64,000 bases of DNA from CBDHFQ01 sp965262565 (GTDB lineage: Bacteria > Bacteroidota > Bacteroidia > J057), in assembly GCA_965262565.1 (NCBI GenBank), contig CBDHFQ010000017.1, positions 1 through 64,000 of the forward strand. The letters run 5' to 3'. How positions within the stretch are numbered: position 1 is the first letter of the stretch; every line of letters begins with the position of its first letter. The notes below the pieces were generated by a model that was not told where the DNA came from, searched no databases, and was given only the letters and a program-made list of their open reading frames with translations. The position numbers and the translations under genes are program-made. This document shows, piece after piece, positions 54,539 to 64,000 of this stretch.

Positions 54539-55315
54539 TTATTGTACCGCAAAAACCTGCAAAGTATCATCGCTGATTTGAATACGCTGTCCTTCGTATT
54601 CCAACTCGAGATATTCATCAAAAAGGCGAATCCCTATGGGCTTTGTTCCATTAGTTTTTTGCAGTTCTCCCCCTTGCCAAATAGCGCGTTGAATGATAGC
54701 ACCTTCAGTATTATATAGCGATAACTCACCATTCATAAACCCTTCGCTGAAACTACCCGTGATATATGGAATTCCGTTTTTACGATAAATACTAAAAGGT
54801 CCTTGAAGTGTATTATAATAATAAGAAACAACTCCTAAAGGCTGGGCTGGAGGATGGAAAAATTGCCATGAACCCCATTTGACTCCTTCATAATATTCTC
54901 CCTCCTTCATTAGCTCTTCCTCTGTATTAAACTCGCGATAAACTCCATGTTTCATCCCTTTTTGATAGTTGACAGTTCTGGCGAGATTTCCATTGGGATA
55001 AAACCATTTTTCTAGTCCTTCTTTTAACCCATCACTGAAGGGGATTTCCTTCTCCAACTGACCACGTTCTTGATAGAAATACCTCGATGTATCCTGTTCT
55101 AGACCTACATTGAACAATCTTTCAGCTTTTTTGGAGCCATCTTCAAAATACATGATCATCTGACCATCGTATTCCTTAGCCCAATTATCGCATGGAACCG
55201 TCAAGGCCAATTCTCCAGAAGGATAAAATTCTTTACAGTTATCATCTCCTGCACATCCAGGCAAATAAACACCTATAATAGTAATGAAAAAACATTGGAT
55301 GAATTGCTTACACAT
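54539..55315 (-). CDS. YwqK-family lipoprotein (MORN-like repeats)
   Basis: A 258-residue lipoprotein: the signal has the lipobox LPGC (Cys21). The rest is built from repeats of the type YPNGNLARTVNYQKGMKHG, as in the toxin-antitoxin YwqK family and MORN proteins, with about 6 copies. Function unknown. Its first base overlaps the last base of the PspC-domain gene (55315). Confidence 0.88.
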   Translation of the reverse strand: MCKQFIQCFFITIIGVYLPGCAGDDNCKEFYPSGELALTVPCDNWAKEYDGQMIMYFEDGSKKAERLFNVGLEQDTSRYFYQERGQLEKEIPFSDGLKEGLEKWFYPNGNLARTVNYQKGMKHGVYREFNTEEELMKEGEYYEGVKWGSWQFFHPPAQPLGVVSYYYNTLQGPFSIYRKNGIPYITGSFSEGFMNGELSLYNTEGAIIQRAIWQGGELQKTNGTKPIGIRLFDEYLELEYEGQRIQISDDTLQVFAVQ

Positions 55316-56025
55316 TAAGATATTCTTGTGCTGGTATTTCCTCTCTCAGAATACCTTTCTTCGTAGGTTCTTGAAAAGTCAGCTGGTAAAATGATCGACA
55401 ATAAGAGATAAACGAATACAGGTAGCGGCCCTGCAGGAAATAATGCAGCAATAAAGGCAAATCTTATTAATGCAGGAGAAATATTCATGTATTCGGCAAT
55501 ACCACCCGCTACTCCAGAGAATACTCTGTTAGTTCTGGAACGCATCAATGTTTTCCTGTTCGGGCTGGTAGCGTAAGCTGTAGGTCGCGATTTTCTTCTG
55601 TACACTGTTTCTCCTGAGGAAGATTCACTTTCGGAAATAGGAATGTTCCTGGTACTTTTCTTCTCCGTAGTAGTCGTGATAGGCCGCGTTTTCCTATAAA
55701 CATTTAAGGCCGGAAAACTCAATTCTTTTTGCCTGAAAGCTAATTTCAGTGTTTTATAAAATCCATAAGATAACGCACCAAAACCTACAACTAATAAAGC
55801 TCCCTGTAAAAAATTAGCAACATCCAGTGGCAGGAAATTAAATCCAATAATAAATAATGCAGCACCTGCGACAAGTGCCATCATCCCTGCAAAAGACAAT
55901 TTATTATTTTGATCTTTTTCCTCTTCCTCTTCAATTTCACGTAACTTTTCTATATCATCGTACATGAGGGAAACATCAAACTCCTCAGATGCGCTGGTTC
56001 TTCTTATGTATCTTTCTTTAGACAT
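55315..56025 (-). CDS. PspC-domain membrane protein
   Basis: A 236-residue protein with a soluble N-terminal part (residues 1-45, acidic), two membrane segments (about 46-95), a basic linker and a C-terminal PspC domain (about 165-225; NRVFSGVAGGIAEYMN then two hydrophobic segments). PspC proteins respond to membrane stress. Likely operon with the YwqK-like gene and ftsE. Confidence 0.88.
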   Translation of the reverse strand: MSKERYIRRTSASEEFDVSLMYDDIEKLREIEEEEEKDQNNKLSFAGMMALVAGAALFIIGFNFLPLDVANFLQGALLVVGFGALSYGFYKTLKLAFRQKELSFPALNVYRKTRPITTTTEKKSTRNIPISESESSSGETVYRRKSRPTAYATSPNRKTLMRSRTNRVFSGVAGGIAEYMNISPALIRFAFIAALFPAGPLPVFVYLLLSIILPADFSRTYEERYSERGNTSTRIS

Positions 56026-56141
56026 TAGATAATGTGTATGGTAATATCAATAATTTCGGGATATTCCTCTTAGTTTCCAAGTATTTTTTCTCCCCCTATA
56101 ACGATAAAGTAAACCTCTATAGCGTCTAAAAGGGAAGGTTT

Positions 56142-57692
56142 TTAACGTGATTTCTCTGGTAGAATAATATACTTATGAGAGAAATCCAAAGGATCACAAT
56201 AAGGTTCAATGATTTTTATAAAGTCCAATGGTTGAATATCCTTAAATGCAGCTAAACTTAATATCCTTTCCTGCATTATACGATTGGGTTGAATAGCTTG
56301 TTTCAATGCCTCTATTCGCTCAAATGGTTTAGGATAAGCATGTCGTACTACTTTGTGAATCTTTTTCCTAAGCCTAATGAAGTAATTTATGGTTTTAGCT
56401 CTCTGGCCTCTTACTGATCTGGGTAACGTTTCCGAAAAGTTCTGAATATAAGCATCTAAGGCCTCAAAAGATTCCAATACTGAATCGGTTAATCTGGTAT
56501 ATTCGCTATCCTCCCATTTGTGGGGCATGTATTTTCGGTTCAGTTCATGGATGGATTCGTGAATATCTTCTAATGCAAACCCCAACTCCCGCCATTCTGA
56601 AACTTCTTCTGCTGAAAAAACTGTCGCAGACATTCGGGGAAGAAGTAAGGGAAAATTGATATGATAGTGATTGAATACCCCTTTTAATTGGAGCCAATAG
56701 GAAAGTTCTCCCCAACCTCCTATATAAGCCAGATTAGGTAAAATAGTCTCCTGATATAAGGGTCTAAGTGCAACATTAGGGCTAAACCTTTCAGGATAAT
56801 GATCTACTAACTCCCACATTTCCCTTGGAGAATAGGAAAGAGAAGATTCCAGCACATGATAATGACCATTCAATTGTTCTATTCTATTTCTGATATGCGA
56901 ATCCATATAGAATAGATTGATTTCTCTGGGGGAAATCTGAAGAGGATACCCTAACTCATTTAAGTTTGAGGAGGTGTGAGAAATGAGATGTTGACTCATA
57001 TGAGCTTGAAGCTCTTCAAGTAAAGCAGGTTTAAATTCACTTTTTAATACCGGATTATCAGGATTCAAAATAAGCAGGCCCAAGTCTGAGAAAAGTTCGT
57101 GCATAAACATCCTAAAAGCCTTAGCCATAGAATTTCCGGGAGTGTAGGCTACTGTTAATGGATTCGGAAAATGAAAGGGAACAATAGGATCAATATCCTC
57201 AGTTAACCTATGGCTTCCTACCGGGCCGTTGAAAACACCTTTATAAGTGTGCCTAACATCAAAAGAGGTATAGTAATGATTAATTTCCTCATAATCGTGG
57301 TCCTCCGTATGTATCCAAAAAATAGGAACGAAGTGAAAATTTGGATACCGCTCCGATAATTGTTGGCACAATGTTATTGTGCTAAGTATTTTGTAAACAG
57401 TAAATAGGGGACCACCAAAAAGAACTAATTGATGACCAGTTGTGATAGTGAATGTATTCTCTTTTTCAAGTAATTCAAGATGTTGTTGTTGAAGGGGACT
57501 TAAGGATAAAGAGGCATGTTGTTCCCTCAAAACCTCGGCTAAAGCCTTTCTATTGATGGATTGTTTACTTTTATCATCAATAATTTGACGAAAATCAGGC
57601 TCTGCTAAAGAATAGGAATAAAAATCCTTAAGCGCCTGGAAACCTTCGAGATAGTCTTTCTTAATACTTCGTTTTACCGGTGGAGATTGCAA
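56142..57692 (-). CDS. bshC: Bacillithiol biosynthesis cysteine-adding enzyme BshC
   Basis: A 516-residue enzyme that joins cysteine to GlcN-malate to make bacillithiol. Motifs: ITTGHQLVLFGGPLFTVYKI (about 79-98), IFWIHTEDHDYEEINHYY (substrate site), and GWGELSYWLQLKGVF near 325-339. Found in Bacteroidota as well as Firmicutes. It directly abuts the DUF445 gene (start 57692, previous stop 57693), so translation may be coupled. Confidence 0.93.
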   Translation of the reverse strand: MQSPPVKRSIKKDYLEGFQALKDFYSYSLAEPDFRQIIDDKSKQSINRKALAEVLREQHASLSLSPLQQQHLELLEKENTFTITTGHQLVLFGGPLFTVYKILSTITLCQQLSERYPNFHFVPIFWIHTEDHDYEEINHYYTSFDVRHTYKGVFNGPVGSHRLTEDIDPIVPFHFPNPLTVAYTPGNSMAKAFRMFMHELFSDLGLLILNPDNPVLKSEFKPALLEELQAHMSQHLISHTSSNLNELGYPLQISPREINLFYMDSHIRNRIEQLNGHYHVLESSLSYSPREMWELVDHYPERFSPNVALRPLYQETILPNLAYIGGWGELSYWLQLKGVFNHYHINFPLLLPRMSATVFSAEEVSEWRELGFALEDIHESIHELNRKYMPHKWEDSEYTRLTDSVLESFEALDAYIQNFSETLPRSVRGQRAKTINYFIRLRKKIHKVVRHAYPKPFERIEALKQAIQPNRIMQERILSLAAFKDIQPLDFIKIIEPYCDPLDFSHKYIILPEKSR

Positions 57693-58811
57693 TTAGGATC
57701 TACTTTTATATCCATAAAGGGCTTTATCCAGAAAATAGAGCAAGCCAAAAATAACTATGAAAACTACAATCATAATTTGAGTCTTCCAAATCAGCAAACC
57801 TCCCAATATTCCTAAAAGTGTACCCAAATATTGAATATATAGTAGTTGCTCATTTGTAGCTTCCCAAACCATCCGCTCTAACCTCGACTCATCAAAGTGC
57901 TCCATTTGTTTGTAAAGTAGCCCTGTAATATCGAGGCGATTAATGGTATTGACAAAGACCTTCATCATAAAGTCCTCAGTAATGGTCTTTTGAGTGCGAA
58001 CATAAGCTGCTAAGCGATTCAGCTCCTCTTCAAAATTATCCATTACATCCATGGCAATTTTAGGAATATCCTCCACAATTTTGCGAATAATCTCCTCATA
58101 ATCTTCTTTATTGTATCGCTTATACGTTTGAAGAATAAATTTCTTCACTCCTCCATTAAGGTTTTTTTCTAATCTTGTGTCAATGATCTGGTAGATATCA
58201 TTTCGGATTCGCTCTTGCTGGGAATAGTCGAGTAAAGCATCATATACGAAGTTTTTCAACGCTCTACGTAGTGCTTCATCTCTTAGAATCCCACCAGTCC
58301 CTTTAATCAATATTTCATTTAACCTTGTTACTAATCCCGATTCCTCCACTCTTTTTCTGATCAACTCCTGGTTGAGAATATGCTTGTGTATCCCTTTTGC
58401 AAGAGTGATAATGATGCGATCTCTTTGAGCGGGAATTAATCCCTGTCCCCAAACGGGCCTCCTCTCTACAGGCCTGAAAAGCATGCGGATGGCCAGATAA
58501 TTTGTTCCATATCCAATTAACCCACTCACAGCAATCGTTAAAATAGCATCAAAAATGAGAAAGTTTGACTCGTAAAATGCTTTAACTTCCGGAAGTGGAG
58601 TTATGGTGTGAATGGTAGAAATGCCAAAACTGCCTATAAATAAAACCCCACAAATGTATGGGCTAATTTTCAATAAATATAAGAATAGTCTTTTGGGACC
58701 ACTCAACTTAAATTTATTGAAGGAAACTTCTTCGTCAGCTTCATTAACCCTTCCAAGCAAATCACGAAGTGGGTAGTAACGCTCTAAATATGTCTTTATC
58801 GTTTCTCTCAC
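57693..58811 (-). CDS. DUF445 membrane protein
   Basis: A 372-residue protein with four membrane segments: two near the N-terminus (about 45-65, 85-110) and two at the C-terminus (about 325-365). Between them a soluble helical domain with LAIRMLFRPVERRPVWGQGL IPAQR-like motif (the YALAIR/FRPxE signature of DUF445). Function unknown; members are proposed to shape membranes. It is the first gene of the pair with bshC. Confidence 0.88.
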   Translation of the reverse strand: MRETIKTYLERYYPLRDLLGRVNEADEEVSFNKFKLSGPKRLFLYLLKISPYICGVLFIGSFGISTIHTITPLPEVKAFYESNFLIFDAILTIAVSGLIGYGTNYLAIRMLFRPVERRPVWGQGLIPAQRDRIIITLAKGIHKHILNQELIRKRVEESGLVTRLNEILIKGTGGILRDEALRRALKNFVYDALLDYSQQERIRNDIYQIIDTRLEKNLNGGVKKFILQTYKRYNKEDYEEIIRKIVEDIPKIAMDVMDNFEEELNRLAAYVRTQKTITEDFMMKVFVNTINRLDITGLLYKQMEHFDESRLERMVWEATNEQLLYIQYLGTLLGILGGLLIWKTQIMIVVFIVIFGLLYFLDKALYGYKSRS

Positions 58812-58894
58812 AAGAAAAAATTCATATGTTATAATATAATCAATTGGGATCAGTTAACACTTCATTTTAAAGAAAAAATGATTTTACTACTTTC

Positions 58895-60100
58895 TTACTG
58901 TTCTGTGAGTATATACCCATCAGTTGTTCTTTCAAATAAAAAAGATAAATCCCATTGACCATAGGTCCAACGTTCATACGTTTTGTTTTTTATTTTTACC
59001 TCATTTATCAAAGAAGGTTCATCGTATTGTACATAGATTCTCCCCCTATCTGAGCTCCAATCTTCTCCAAATTGTGCAAGTACTTGATTAGCATCATATA
59101 ATCTTTGATAATATTGCTCCATCCTCAATTCGGCTTCCTCCTCCATCTCACCATCCCATGTTCTTCTACTAAATAACTGATGCCAGGCCTGTTGGAAAGC
59201 CTCCTGTTGTTTTTCCATATCAGTTATAGCAAGTAATTCTCTTATTTTTTCCTCAGAAAAAGAAGCATACTTCATCATCTCTATAGAAGTTACTACATCA
59301 TCAAGAATTCGCTGTTTCAAACTTCCCTTTACAATAAAGTTGACCGTTTTATCATCAATAAATATATCATCTTCATCGTATATATATACGAACAATTGGT
59401 ACTCTCCCTCTATCAATTTTCCTACATCAAACCAGTCCGTATAAATTCCTTTTCCATTTACTACCTGAGGGTAAAAAAATTTCTCATCTTCCGAAGTATA
59501 CCTGGTCGCTTCATCTGCTACTCTGTTAGAATCTTGTTTGGAAGTAACCGCTTTTCTAAAAATGACCGCTTTTCCTAAAAAAGGTCCGTCCTTAGGGGAA
59601 TAAATTTCCATCCAAAAAAACAAACGTAAACTATCAGCACGTAAATTAGGATTCAGGGTAGGAGAAATTTCCAAAAAGCGATCTTCGCTAGAAAATGGCC
59701 CATAGGATAGCAATATATCCGATAGAGAAGTCTGGCGAGGATCAGCTGTACATTGATAGGGAATTTTTATAAGTGTATGTTGACTACTCTTTTGTTCCAG
59801 AATATCTACCGTCACTTCATATTCCCCTCTGGGAAAATTAAATGGAACGATAAGTTTTTTAGGTTCTCTTACCTGACACGAAAATTCCTTTTGATAAATA
59901 ATCTGTAATGAACCTATAGGTCTAAATGATACTTCTATAAGAAAATCCTTGAATCTCAGCTCAGGAGGGGTATATTGTAAGAATAAGAGCGTATTGTTTT
60001 GGCCGTCAATTATGCTTTTCAAACTGGCTTTCCATTGTGCAGCAAAAACAGACGGAGCACACATAAGAACAAGAAACAACGCTATGCATAAGCTTCGCAT
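58895..60100 (-). CDS. GWxTD-domain secreted protein
   Basis: An exported protein of about 401 residues. The start at 60100 gives a clean signal peptide (MRSLCIALFLVLMCAPSVFA); an in-frame ATG at 60163 would add a non-hydrophobic leader and overlap rimO. The C-terminal GWxTD domain is visible as FSRRTWDGEMEEEAELRMEQ…RIYVQYDEPSLI, with a final YERWTYGQWDLSFLF. The family is found in gliding and T9SS-bearing Bacteroidota and is not characterised. Follows rimO. Confidence 0.85.
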   Translation of the reverse strand: MRSLCIALFLVLMCAPSVFAAQWKASLKSIIDGQNNTLLFLQYTPPELRFKDFLIEVSFRPIGSLQIIYQKEFSCQVREPKKLIVPFNFPRGEYEVTVDILEQKSSQHTLIKIPYQCTADPRQTSLSDILLSYGPFSSEDRFLEISPTLNPNLRADSLRLFFWMEIYSPKDGPFLGKAVIFRKAVTSKQDSNRVADEATRYTSEDEKFFYPQVVNGKGIYTDWFDVGKLIEGEYQLFVYIYDEDDIFIDDKTVNFIVKGSLKQRILDDVVTSIEMMKYASFSEEKIRELLAITDMEKQQEAFQQAWHQLFSRRTWDGEMEEEAELRMEQYYQRLYDANQVLAQFGEDWSSDRGRIYVQYDEPSLINEVKIKNKTYERWTYGQWDLSFLFERTTDGYILTEQ

Positions 60101-60113
60101 AGAAAGGTAAATT

Positions 60114-61448
60114 TTATTCTTGTAAAGGAATAACGTGTCCCATGAGGTCATATTCCAAGGCATCTGTAATTTTTACTTGATAAAATCTTCCATACTCTAA
60201 TTGTTCCCCTGAAACAATCACCTCATTATCCACCTCAGGAGAATCCCACTCTGTTCTACCAATGTAATACGAATCTTCTCTACGATCAATAATAACTCTT
60301 AGGACGTTACCTATTCGCTGTTGGTTTAAGGAAAGAGAAATATCTTGTTGAAGCTCCAGCACCTCATCATGTCTCCTCTGCTTAATTCGTTGATCTACCT
60401 CATCTTCATAATTATTCCCAGCATGTGTCTGCTCTTCATGAGAATAGGTAAAAACACCCAATCGCTCAAACTTAACATTGTCTACAAATTCCAATAACTC
60501 CTCCTGATCTTTTTCATTTTCCCCAGGATGGCCTACGAGTAAAGTAGTCCGTAACGCTATCTCTGGCACCTTATCACGAATGGTGTTTATGAGATCCATG
60601 GTCTTCTCTTTCGTCAACCCTCGTCTCATAATTTTCAACATATTATTAGAAATATGCTGTAAAGGCATATCTAAATAATTACATATGTTTCCTCTCTCGT
60701 TAATTGTAGGCAGAATCTCTACAGGAAATCCAGAAGGATAAGCATAATGAAGTCTGATCCATTCCAGGCCATCTACATCTGATAAAGCCTTCAACAAATC
60801 ATTTAGCTTTCGCTTTCCATAGAGATCTAAGCCGTAAAAAGTCAAATCTTGCGCAATTAACATTAACTCCCTGACCCCACGCGAAACTAAAAATGTAGCT
60901 TCTTCTACTAATCCCTCTATACTTCGTGACCTATGTTTTCCTCGCATCAAAGGGATGGCACAAAAACTACACGGCCTGTTACATCCTTCCGCAATCTTGA
61001 GATAGGCATAATGAGCATCTGTAGTGATCAATCGCTCTCCCAATAATTCGTATTTATACTTTCCCCCTAAGGTCTCTACTATTTCCGGGATATGCTGAGT
61101 GCCAAAGTATTTATCCACCTCAGGAATTTCTGATTGAAGGCTCTCTTTGTACCTTTCTGAAAGACAGCCCATCACATATAATTGATCTATGTTCCCAGCT
61201 TCTTTCTCAGCTGCATAAGCCAATATAGTATTAACCGATTCTTCTTTTGCGTGATCAATAAACCCACAGGTATTGATAACCACCACACGGGCATCGCTAT
61301 GTTCCTCTTCATGGACCACTGGAAGCCCTTCATATGTGAGCTGAGAATAAAGGACTTCTGAATCAACTCTATTTTTTGAACATCCCAGGGAAACGATATT
61401 GATTTTCTCCTGCGCCTTCTTCTTCTCCTTTTGCTGATTAGTATACAT
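60114..61448 (-). CDS. rimO: Ribosomal protein uS12 methylthiotransferase RimO
   Basis: A 444-residue radical-SAM enzyme that methylthiolates an Asp of ribosomal protein S12. N-terminal cluster motif SLGCSKNRVDSEVL, radical SAM motif CNRPCSFCAIP, and C-terminal TRAM domain with IIDRREDSYYIGRT. The open frame extends to 61562, but the ATG at 61448 follows GGAGGAATAGTT, a strong ribosome site, and starts MYTNQQKEKKKAQEK. Between ftsY and the GWxTD gene. Two auxiliary clusters as in other RimO proteins. Confidence 0.94.
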   Translation of the reverse strand: MYTNQQKEKKKAQEKINIVSLGCSKNRVDSEVLYSQLTYEGLPVVHEEEHSDARVVVINTCGFIDHAKEESVNTILAYAAEKEAGNIDQLYVMGCLSERYKESLQSEIPEVDKYFGTQHIPEIVETLGGKYKYELLGERLITTDAHYAYLKIAEGCNRPCSFCAIPLMRGKHRSRSIEGLVEEATFLVSRGVRELMLIAQDLTFYGLDLYGKRKLNDLLKALSDVDGLEWIRLHYAYPSGFPVEILPTINERGNICNYLDMPLQHISNNMLKIMRRGLTKEKTMDLINTIRDKVPEIALRTTLLVGHPGENEKDQEELLEFVDNVKFERLGVFTYSHEEQTHAGNNYEDEVDQRIKQRRHDEVLELQQDISLSLNQQRIGNVLRVIIDRREDSYYIGRTEWDSPEVDNEVIVSGEQLEYGRFYQVKITDALEYDLMGHVIPLQE

Positions 61449-61488
61449 AACTATTCCTCCATCATTCCTGTTGCAATCTTTTTCAACA

Positions 61489-62481
61489 CTAAAGTGATAT
61501 ATTTCCTTCTTTTTGGAACAAAGAATCAACAAACGCTTCCGGATAAAAAGCTTGTAAATCATCAGTTCCCTCCCCTACTCCAATGTATTTAACAGGAATT
61601 TTAAACTGATCAGTGATTCCTATGACCACACCTCCCTTAGCCGTTCCATCCAGTTTTGTGAGTGCCAGGGCATTCACTTGAGTAGCCTTTGTAAAGGCAT
61701 CAGCTTGAATAATGGCATTTTGTCCTGTAGAAGCATCCAGTACCAGCAGCACTTCGTGAGGAATATCAGGAATGACTTTAGACATACTACGCCGTATCTT
61801 GGAAAGTTCATTCATTAAATTAACCTTATTGTGCAACCTTCCCGCAGTGTCCACAATCACTACATCCATTTGACGATGTACCCCTTCCTTAACAGTTTCA
61901 AAAGCAACGGCGGCAGGATCTCTGTGCATACCTTTTTCCAGAATATCTACCCCTACTCGTTCTGCCCATCGCTTTAATTGATCTACAGCTGCTGCCCGGA
62001 AAGTATCCCCTGCCCCTAATAATACTGACTTTCCATCCATTTTATATCTGTAAGCCAGCTTTCCTATGGTAGTAGTCTTACCCACTCCATTTACCCCTAC
62101 CACCATAATCACAAAAGGAACTTTTTGACCATTATGCGCTGGAAGTTCTGGAATGGAAAACTCAGGTGATTCTTCCGAATGACTTTCCAACATCAACTGA
62201 AGAATTTCATCTTTTAGAATAAAATCCAGCTCCTTAGCACTAGTATATTTATCCTTGGCCACTCTGCTCTCTATTCTTTCAATGATTTTGACTGTAGTTT
62301 TTACCCCTACATCACTTGCAATAAGAACCTCTTCCAATTCGTCCAATACTTCTTCATCCACCTTACTTTTTCCAATAATTGCTTTTGACAACTTGGAAAA
62401 AAATCCTTTCTTGGTCTTCTCTAATCCCTTATCGAGCTTTTCCTTATTTTCTTTCTTTTTGAAAAAATTTCTCAGCGCCAT
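61489..62481 (-). CDS. ftsY: Signal recognition particle receptor FtsY
   Basis: A 330-residue SRP receptor GTPase guiding nascent membrane proteins. The basic N-terminal lysine-rich tail (MALRNFFKKKENKEKLDKGL) is short with no long acidic domain. GTP motifs: GVNGVGKTTTIGKLA (about 130-144), DTFRAAA, DTAGRLHNK, TKLDGTAKGG. Followed by rimO after 40 bases. Confidence 0.95.
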   Translation of the reverse strand: MALRNFFKKKENKEKLDKGLEKTKKGFFSKLSKAIIGKSKVDEEVLDELEEVLIASDVGVKTTVKIIERIESRVAKDKYTSAKELDFILKDEILQLMLESHSEESPEFSIPELPAHNGQKVPFVIMVVGVNGVGKTTTIGKLAYRYKMDGKSVLLGAGDTFRAAAVDQLKRWAERVGVDILEKGMHRDPAAVAFETVKEGVHRQMDVVIVDTAGRLHNKVNLMNELSKIRRSMSKVIPDIPHEVLLVLDASTGQNAIIQADAFTKATQVNALALTKLDGTAKGGVVIGITDQFKIPVKYIGVGEGTDDLQAFYPEAFVDSLFQKEGNISL

Positions 62482-62583
62482 TTTTATTCATTTAAACAGT
62501 CTGCGAATATACTAAAAACCCTACATATTCACCCATTACTTAGCTGGATGAAATATACAACATGTGCTAATATGTAACATGAC

Positions 62584-64000
62584 CTAAAAAGTATCTGCCA
62601 GGACTGCGACCTCTTTAAATACCTCTCTATCACCAGTATTTTGATTCGTTATTTCAAACAAGATTACATATATACCAGTAAGAGCCTTTTGATTTTCGTC
62701 ATTTCTACCATCCCAGAAAAAGGTACCTGGTTGGGGGCCCAGAAGAATATTATTTTGAAGTAATCGGATTAATCTTCCATTTTCATCATAGATCCTTATA
62801 CGTGCATTGACACCTGTGAAGTTAAAACTATAATTGATCGCTAACACGTCATTATCACCATCACCATTAGGCGTAAATACTTCCTTTTCCAGACTTACCT
62901 CATCTTCTATATCCCCAATCTCCAATCCCTGGGAATTCGGATAACCAGGAGTGGCAAAATTTACTGTTGCTGCTGCAGAGTGCCAGTTTGATGGGTCCTG
63001 AGTTCTTATTTGAGTGGAAATCCTCTCCAATGAAACACCTTCATCATCCAATAAGGTCGGAAAATGAAAATCATCTTCATAAAAAAATTGATCTAATATC
63101 AATCCGTTAAATGCCACAGCAGCAGAACCTTCACTATCAGGAAACGAAGGTAATCGCTCTACCTCCAGTAAATTAGCTGAGGCAGGAGGTTGATACCTCT
63201 GTATTTGAAAGGCCACATCTGTAGTTAAACAAACAATTTCTCCTGGTAATAATAGATTTAGCTCTTCTGTAATAGGTCTGGTGTTGGATATAGTATCATC
63301 ACCTGCTTCCACCTCCCCAATTTCTAATAAACTCAGATCTAATACCTTATCTGATACATTGATGATTTCCAGAAAATCTGATCCTTGAGGAAAAGGATTA
63401 AACAATATTTCATTCAACAATATATCTCCGGCTTCAGGTATATCGGGAATTCCTATTTGTCTGCTTTCATTTAGTACATTTCCGGAACAATCTGATAAAT
63501 TACTCAAAGTCAATGTATAAATAATTCCATCCACTAATTCTGCAGCAAATTCCAGCCTAATTGTCCTCAGAGCAGGCTGAGATATAGTAACAATGACCGG
63601 TTCACCAATACCCTGATCTATGGTGTAATTGCGGGTATTTTCCAAAGTGGCTGGCTCCATTTGCTCAATAAAAGTAATCTGGATGGTATTCGAATTAAGG
63701 ATATCCAAATTTTCGATAAATGGCGCTGTATTATCTACAAAAACACCATTAATACTGTTAGTTTGTCCTGGAGTTCCACCTGTAGGATCCAATGATGCTC
63801 CCCAATTATCCCTCAAATTGCAATTCACAAAATCTGGACTTATTCTCTCTAAGGTATATCCCCCACCATCCCTCTCATCATCTTGATACCAGGTATCATC
63901 ATAAAATAGAAAATCCAGGATCTCCCCATTTCCATTCAACAGCCATAAACTATCCTGTGCATTCCCTAGACTAATCAAATTAGGTACAGTAATAACATTT
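62584..64000 (-). CDS. C-terminal part of a large secreted lamin-tail-domain protein
   Basis: The frame is open to the window edge with no stop (TTG at 63978 is not the true start), so the gene is cut at its 5' side. At least 470 residues are seen. Features: two lamin-tail-like domains (NGNGEILDFLFYDDTWYQDD near the visible N-terminus; GDILLNEILFNPFPQGSDFLEI later), an Ig-like part between, and a C-terminal FlgD/gliding-type segment EVFTPNGDGDNDVLAIN…FFWDGRNDENQKALTGIYVI. These are typical of Bacteroidota surface proteins exported by T9SS. Stop at 62584-62586. Confidence 0.85.
   Translation of the reverse strand, partial: NVITVPNLISLGNAQDSLWLLNGNGEILDFLFYDDTWYQDDERDGGGYTLERISPDFVNCNLRDNWGASLDPTGGTPGQTNSINGVFVDNTAPFIENLDILNSNTIQITFIEQMEPATLENTRNYTIDQGIGEPVIVTISQPALRTIRLEFAAELVDGIIYTLTLSNLSDCSGNVLNESRQIGIPDIPEAGDILLNEILFNPFPQGSDFLEIINVSDKVLDLSLLEIGEVEAGDDTISNTRPITEELNLLLPGEIVCLTTDVAFQIQRYQPPASANLLEVERLPSFPDSEGSAAVAFNGLILDQFFYEDDFHFPTLLDDEGVSLERISTQIRTQDPSNWHSAAATVNFATPGYPNSQGLEIGDIEDEVSLEKEVFTPNGDGDNDVLAINYSFNFTGVNARIRIYDENGRLIRLLQNNILLGPQPGTFFWDGRNDENQKALTGIYVILFEITNQNTGDREVFKEVAVLADTF

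Noticed and set aside
61449..61562. Upstream extension of rimO
   Set aside because: It overlaps ftsY and is preceded by no ribosome site, while the ATG at 61448 has a strong GGAGG.
1..64000. CRISPR arrays, rRNA or tRNA genes, intact prophage
   Set aside because: No regularly spaced repeats, no cloverleaf genes other than the tRNA-like part of tmRNA, and no phage structural genes were seen.

Overview
The window reads as a chromosome segment from a Bacteroidota bacterium, probably a marine or free-living lineage near Saprospiria or Cytophagia. The reasons are: promoters of the TTG(N19-20)TAnnTTTG type; a tmRNA whose encoded tag is GERNFALAA; a protein with a type IX secretion C-terminal sorting domain; a GWxTD-domain protein; a Bacteroidota-type LptD; a bacillithiol enzyme (BshC); and AT-rich DNA with many TTG starts and weak Shine-Dalgarno sites. 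The exact genus cannot be told from the sequence.

Layout. Positions 1-5560 are accessory DNA on the 3' side of the tmRNA gene ssrA. They hold a type I methylase gene (hsdM) broken by an in-frame amber codon, a short IS110-type transposase remnant, and an intact, tightly overlapping three-gene operon: a P-loop kinase, a PIN-GNAT-PUA-like fusion and an ASCH protein. This operon looks like an RNA-directed toxin or defence module that I do not recognise as characterised. From ssrA onward the DNA is core-like. 6067-14213 carries a DUF1573 protein, a glycosyltransferase-like membrane protein, a cell-wall amidase, lptD and dnaA. 14214-18594 has an AT-rich upstream region of dnaA, a small membrane protein, a lipoprotein, meaB and adenine deaminase.

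18625-25399 is a complete six-gene ebo cluster (eboA to eboF, in that order, minus strand), a biosynthesis or export module for an unidentified metabolite. 25626-29406 has a DUF2795 protein, ribA, an MlaE-type permease, an SDR and a von Willebrand-like secreted protein. 29560-36904 is the branched-chain amino acid operon ilvE-ilvD-ilvB-ilvN-ilvC-ilvA. In front of it I find a 26-residue leader peptide with 15 Ile/Leu/Val residues, followed by mutually exclusive antiterminator and hairpin sequences: a classic ribosome-mediated attenuator arrangement in a phylum where this is not commonly described. Divergent from it is the SUF iron-sulfur operon sufB-C-D-S, then (after a hairpin terminator) sufE and a MIP18-type gene.

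43213-50723 holds SRAP (YedK) with a DUF3253 partner, ftsH with a clear promoter and terminator, lpxH, a beta-propeller secreted protein, prfA and a T9SS cargo protein. 50903-64000 holds a SNF2 helicase, ftsE, a YwqK-like lipoprotein, a PspC protein, bshC with a DUF445 membrane protein, a GWxTD lipoprotein-like secreted protein, rimO, ftsY, and the C-terminal part of a large lamin-tail-domain surface protein that runs off the window end.

All function calls are from recognised motifs and gene order only; no database search was run.
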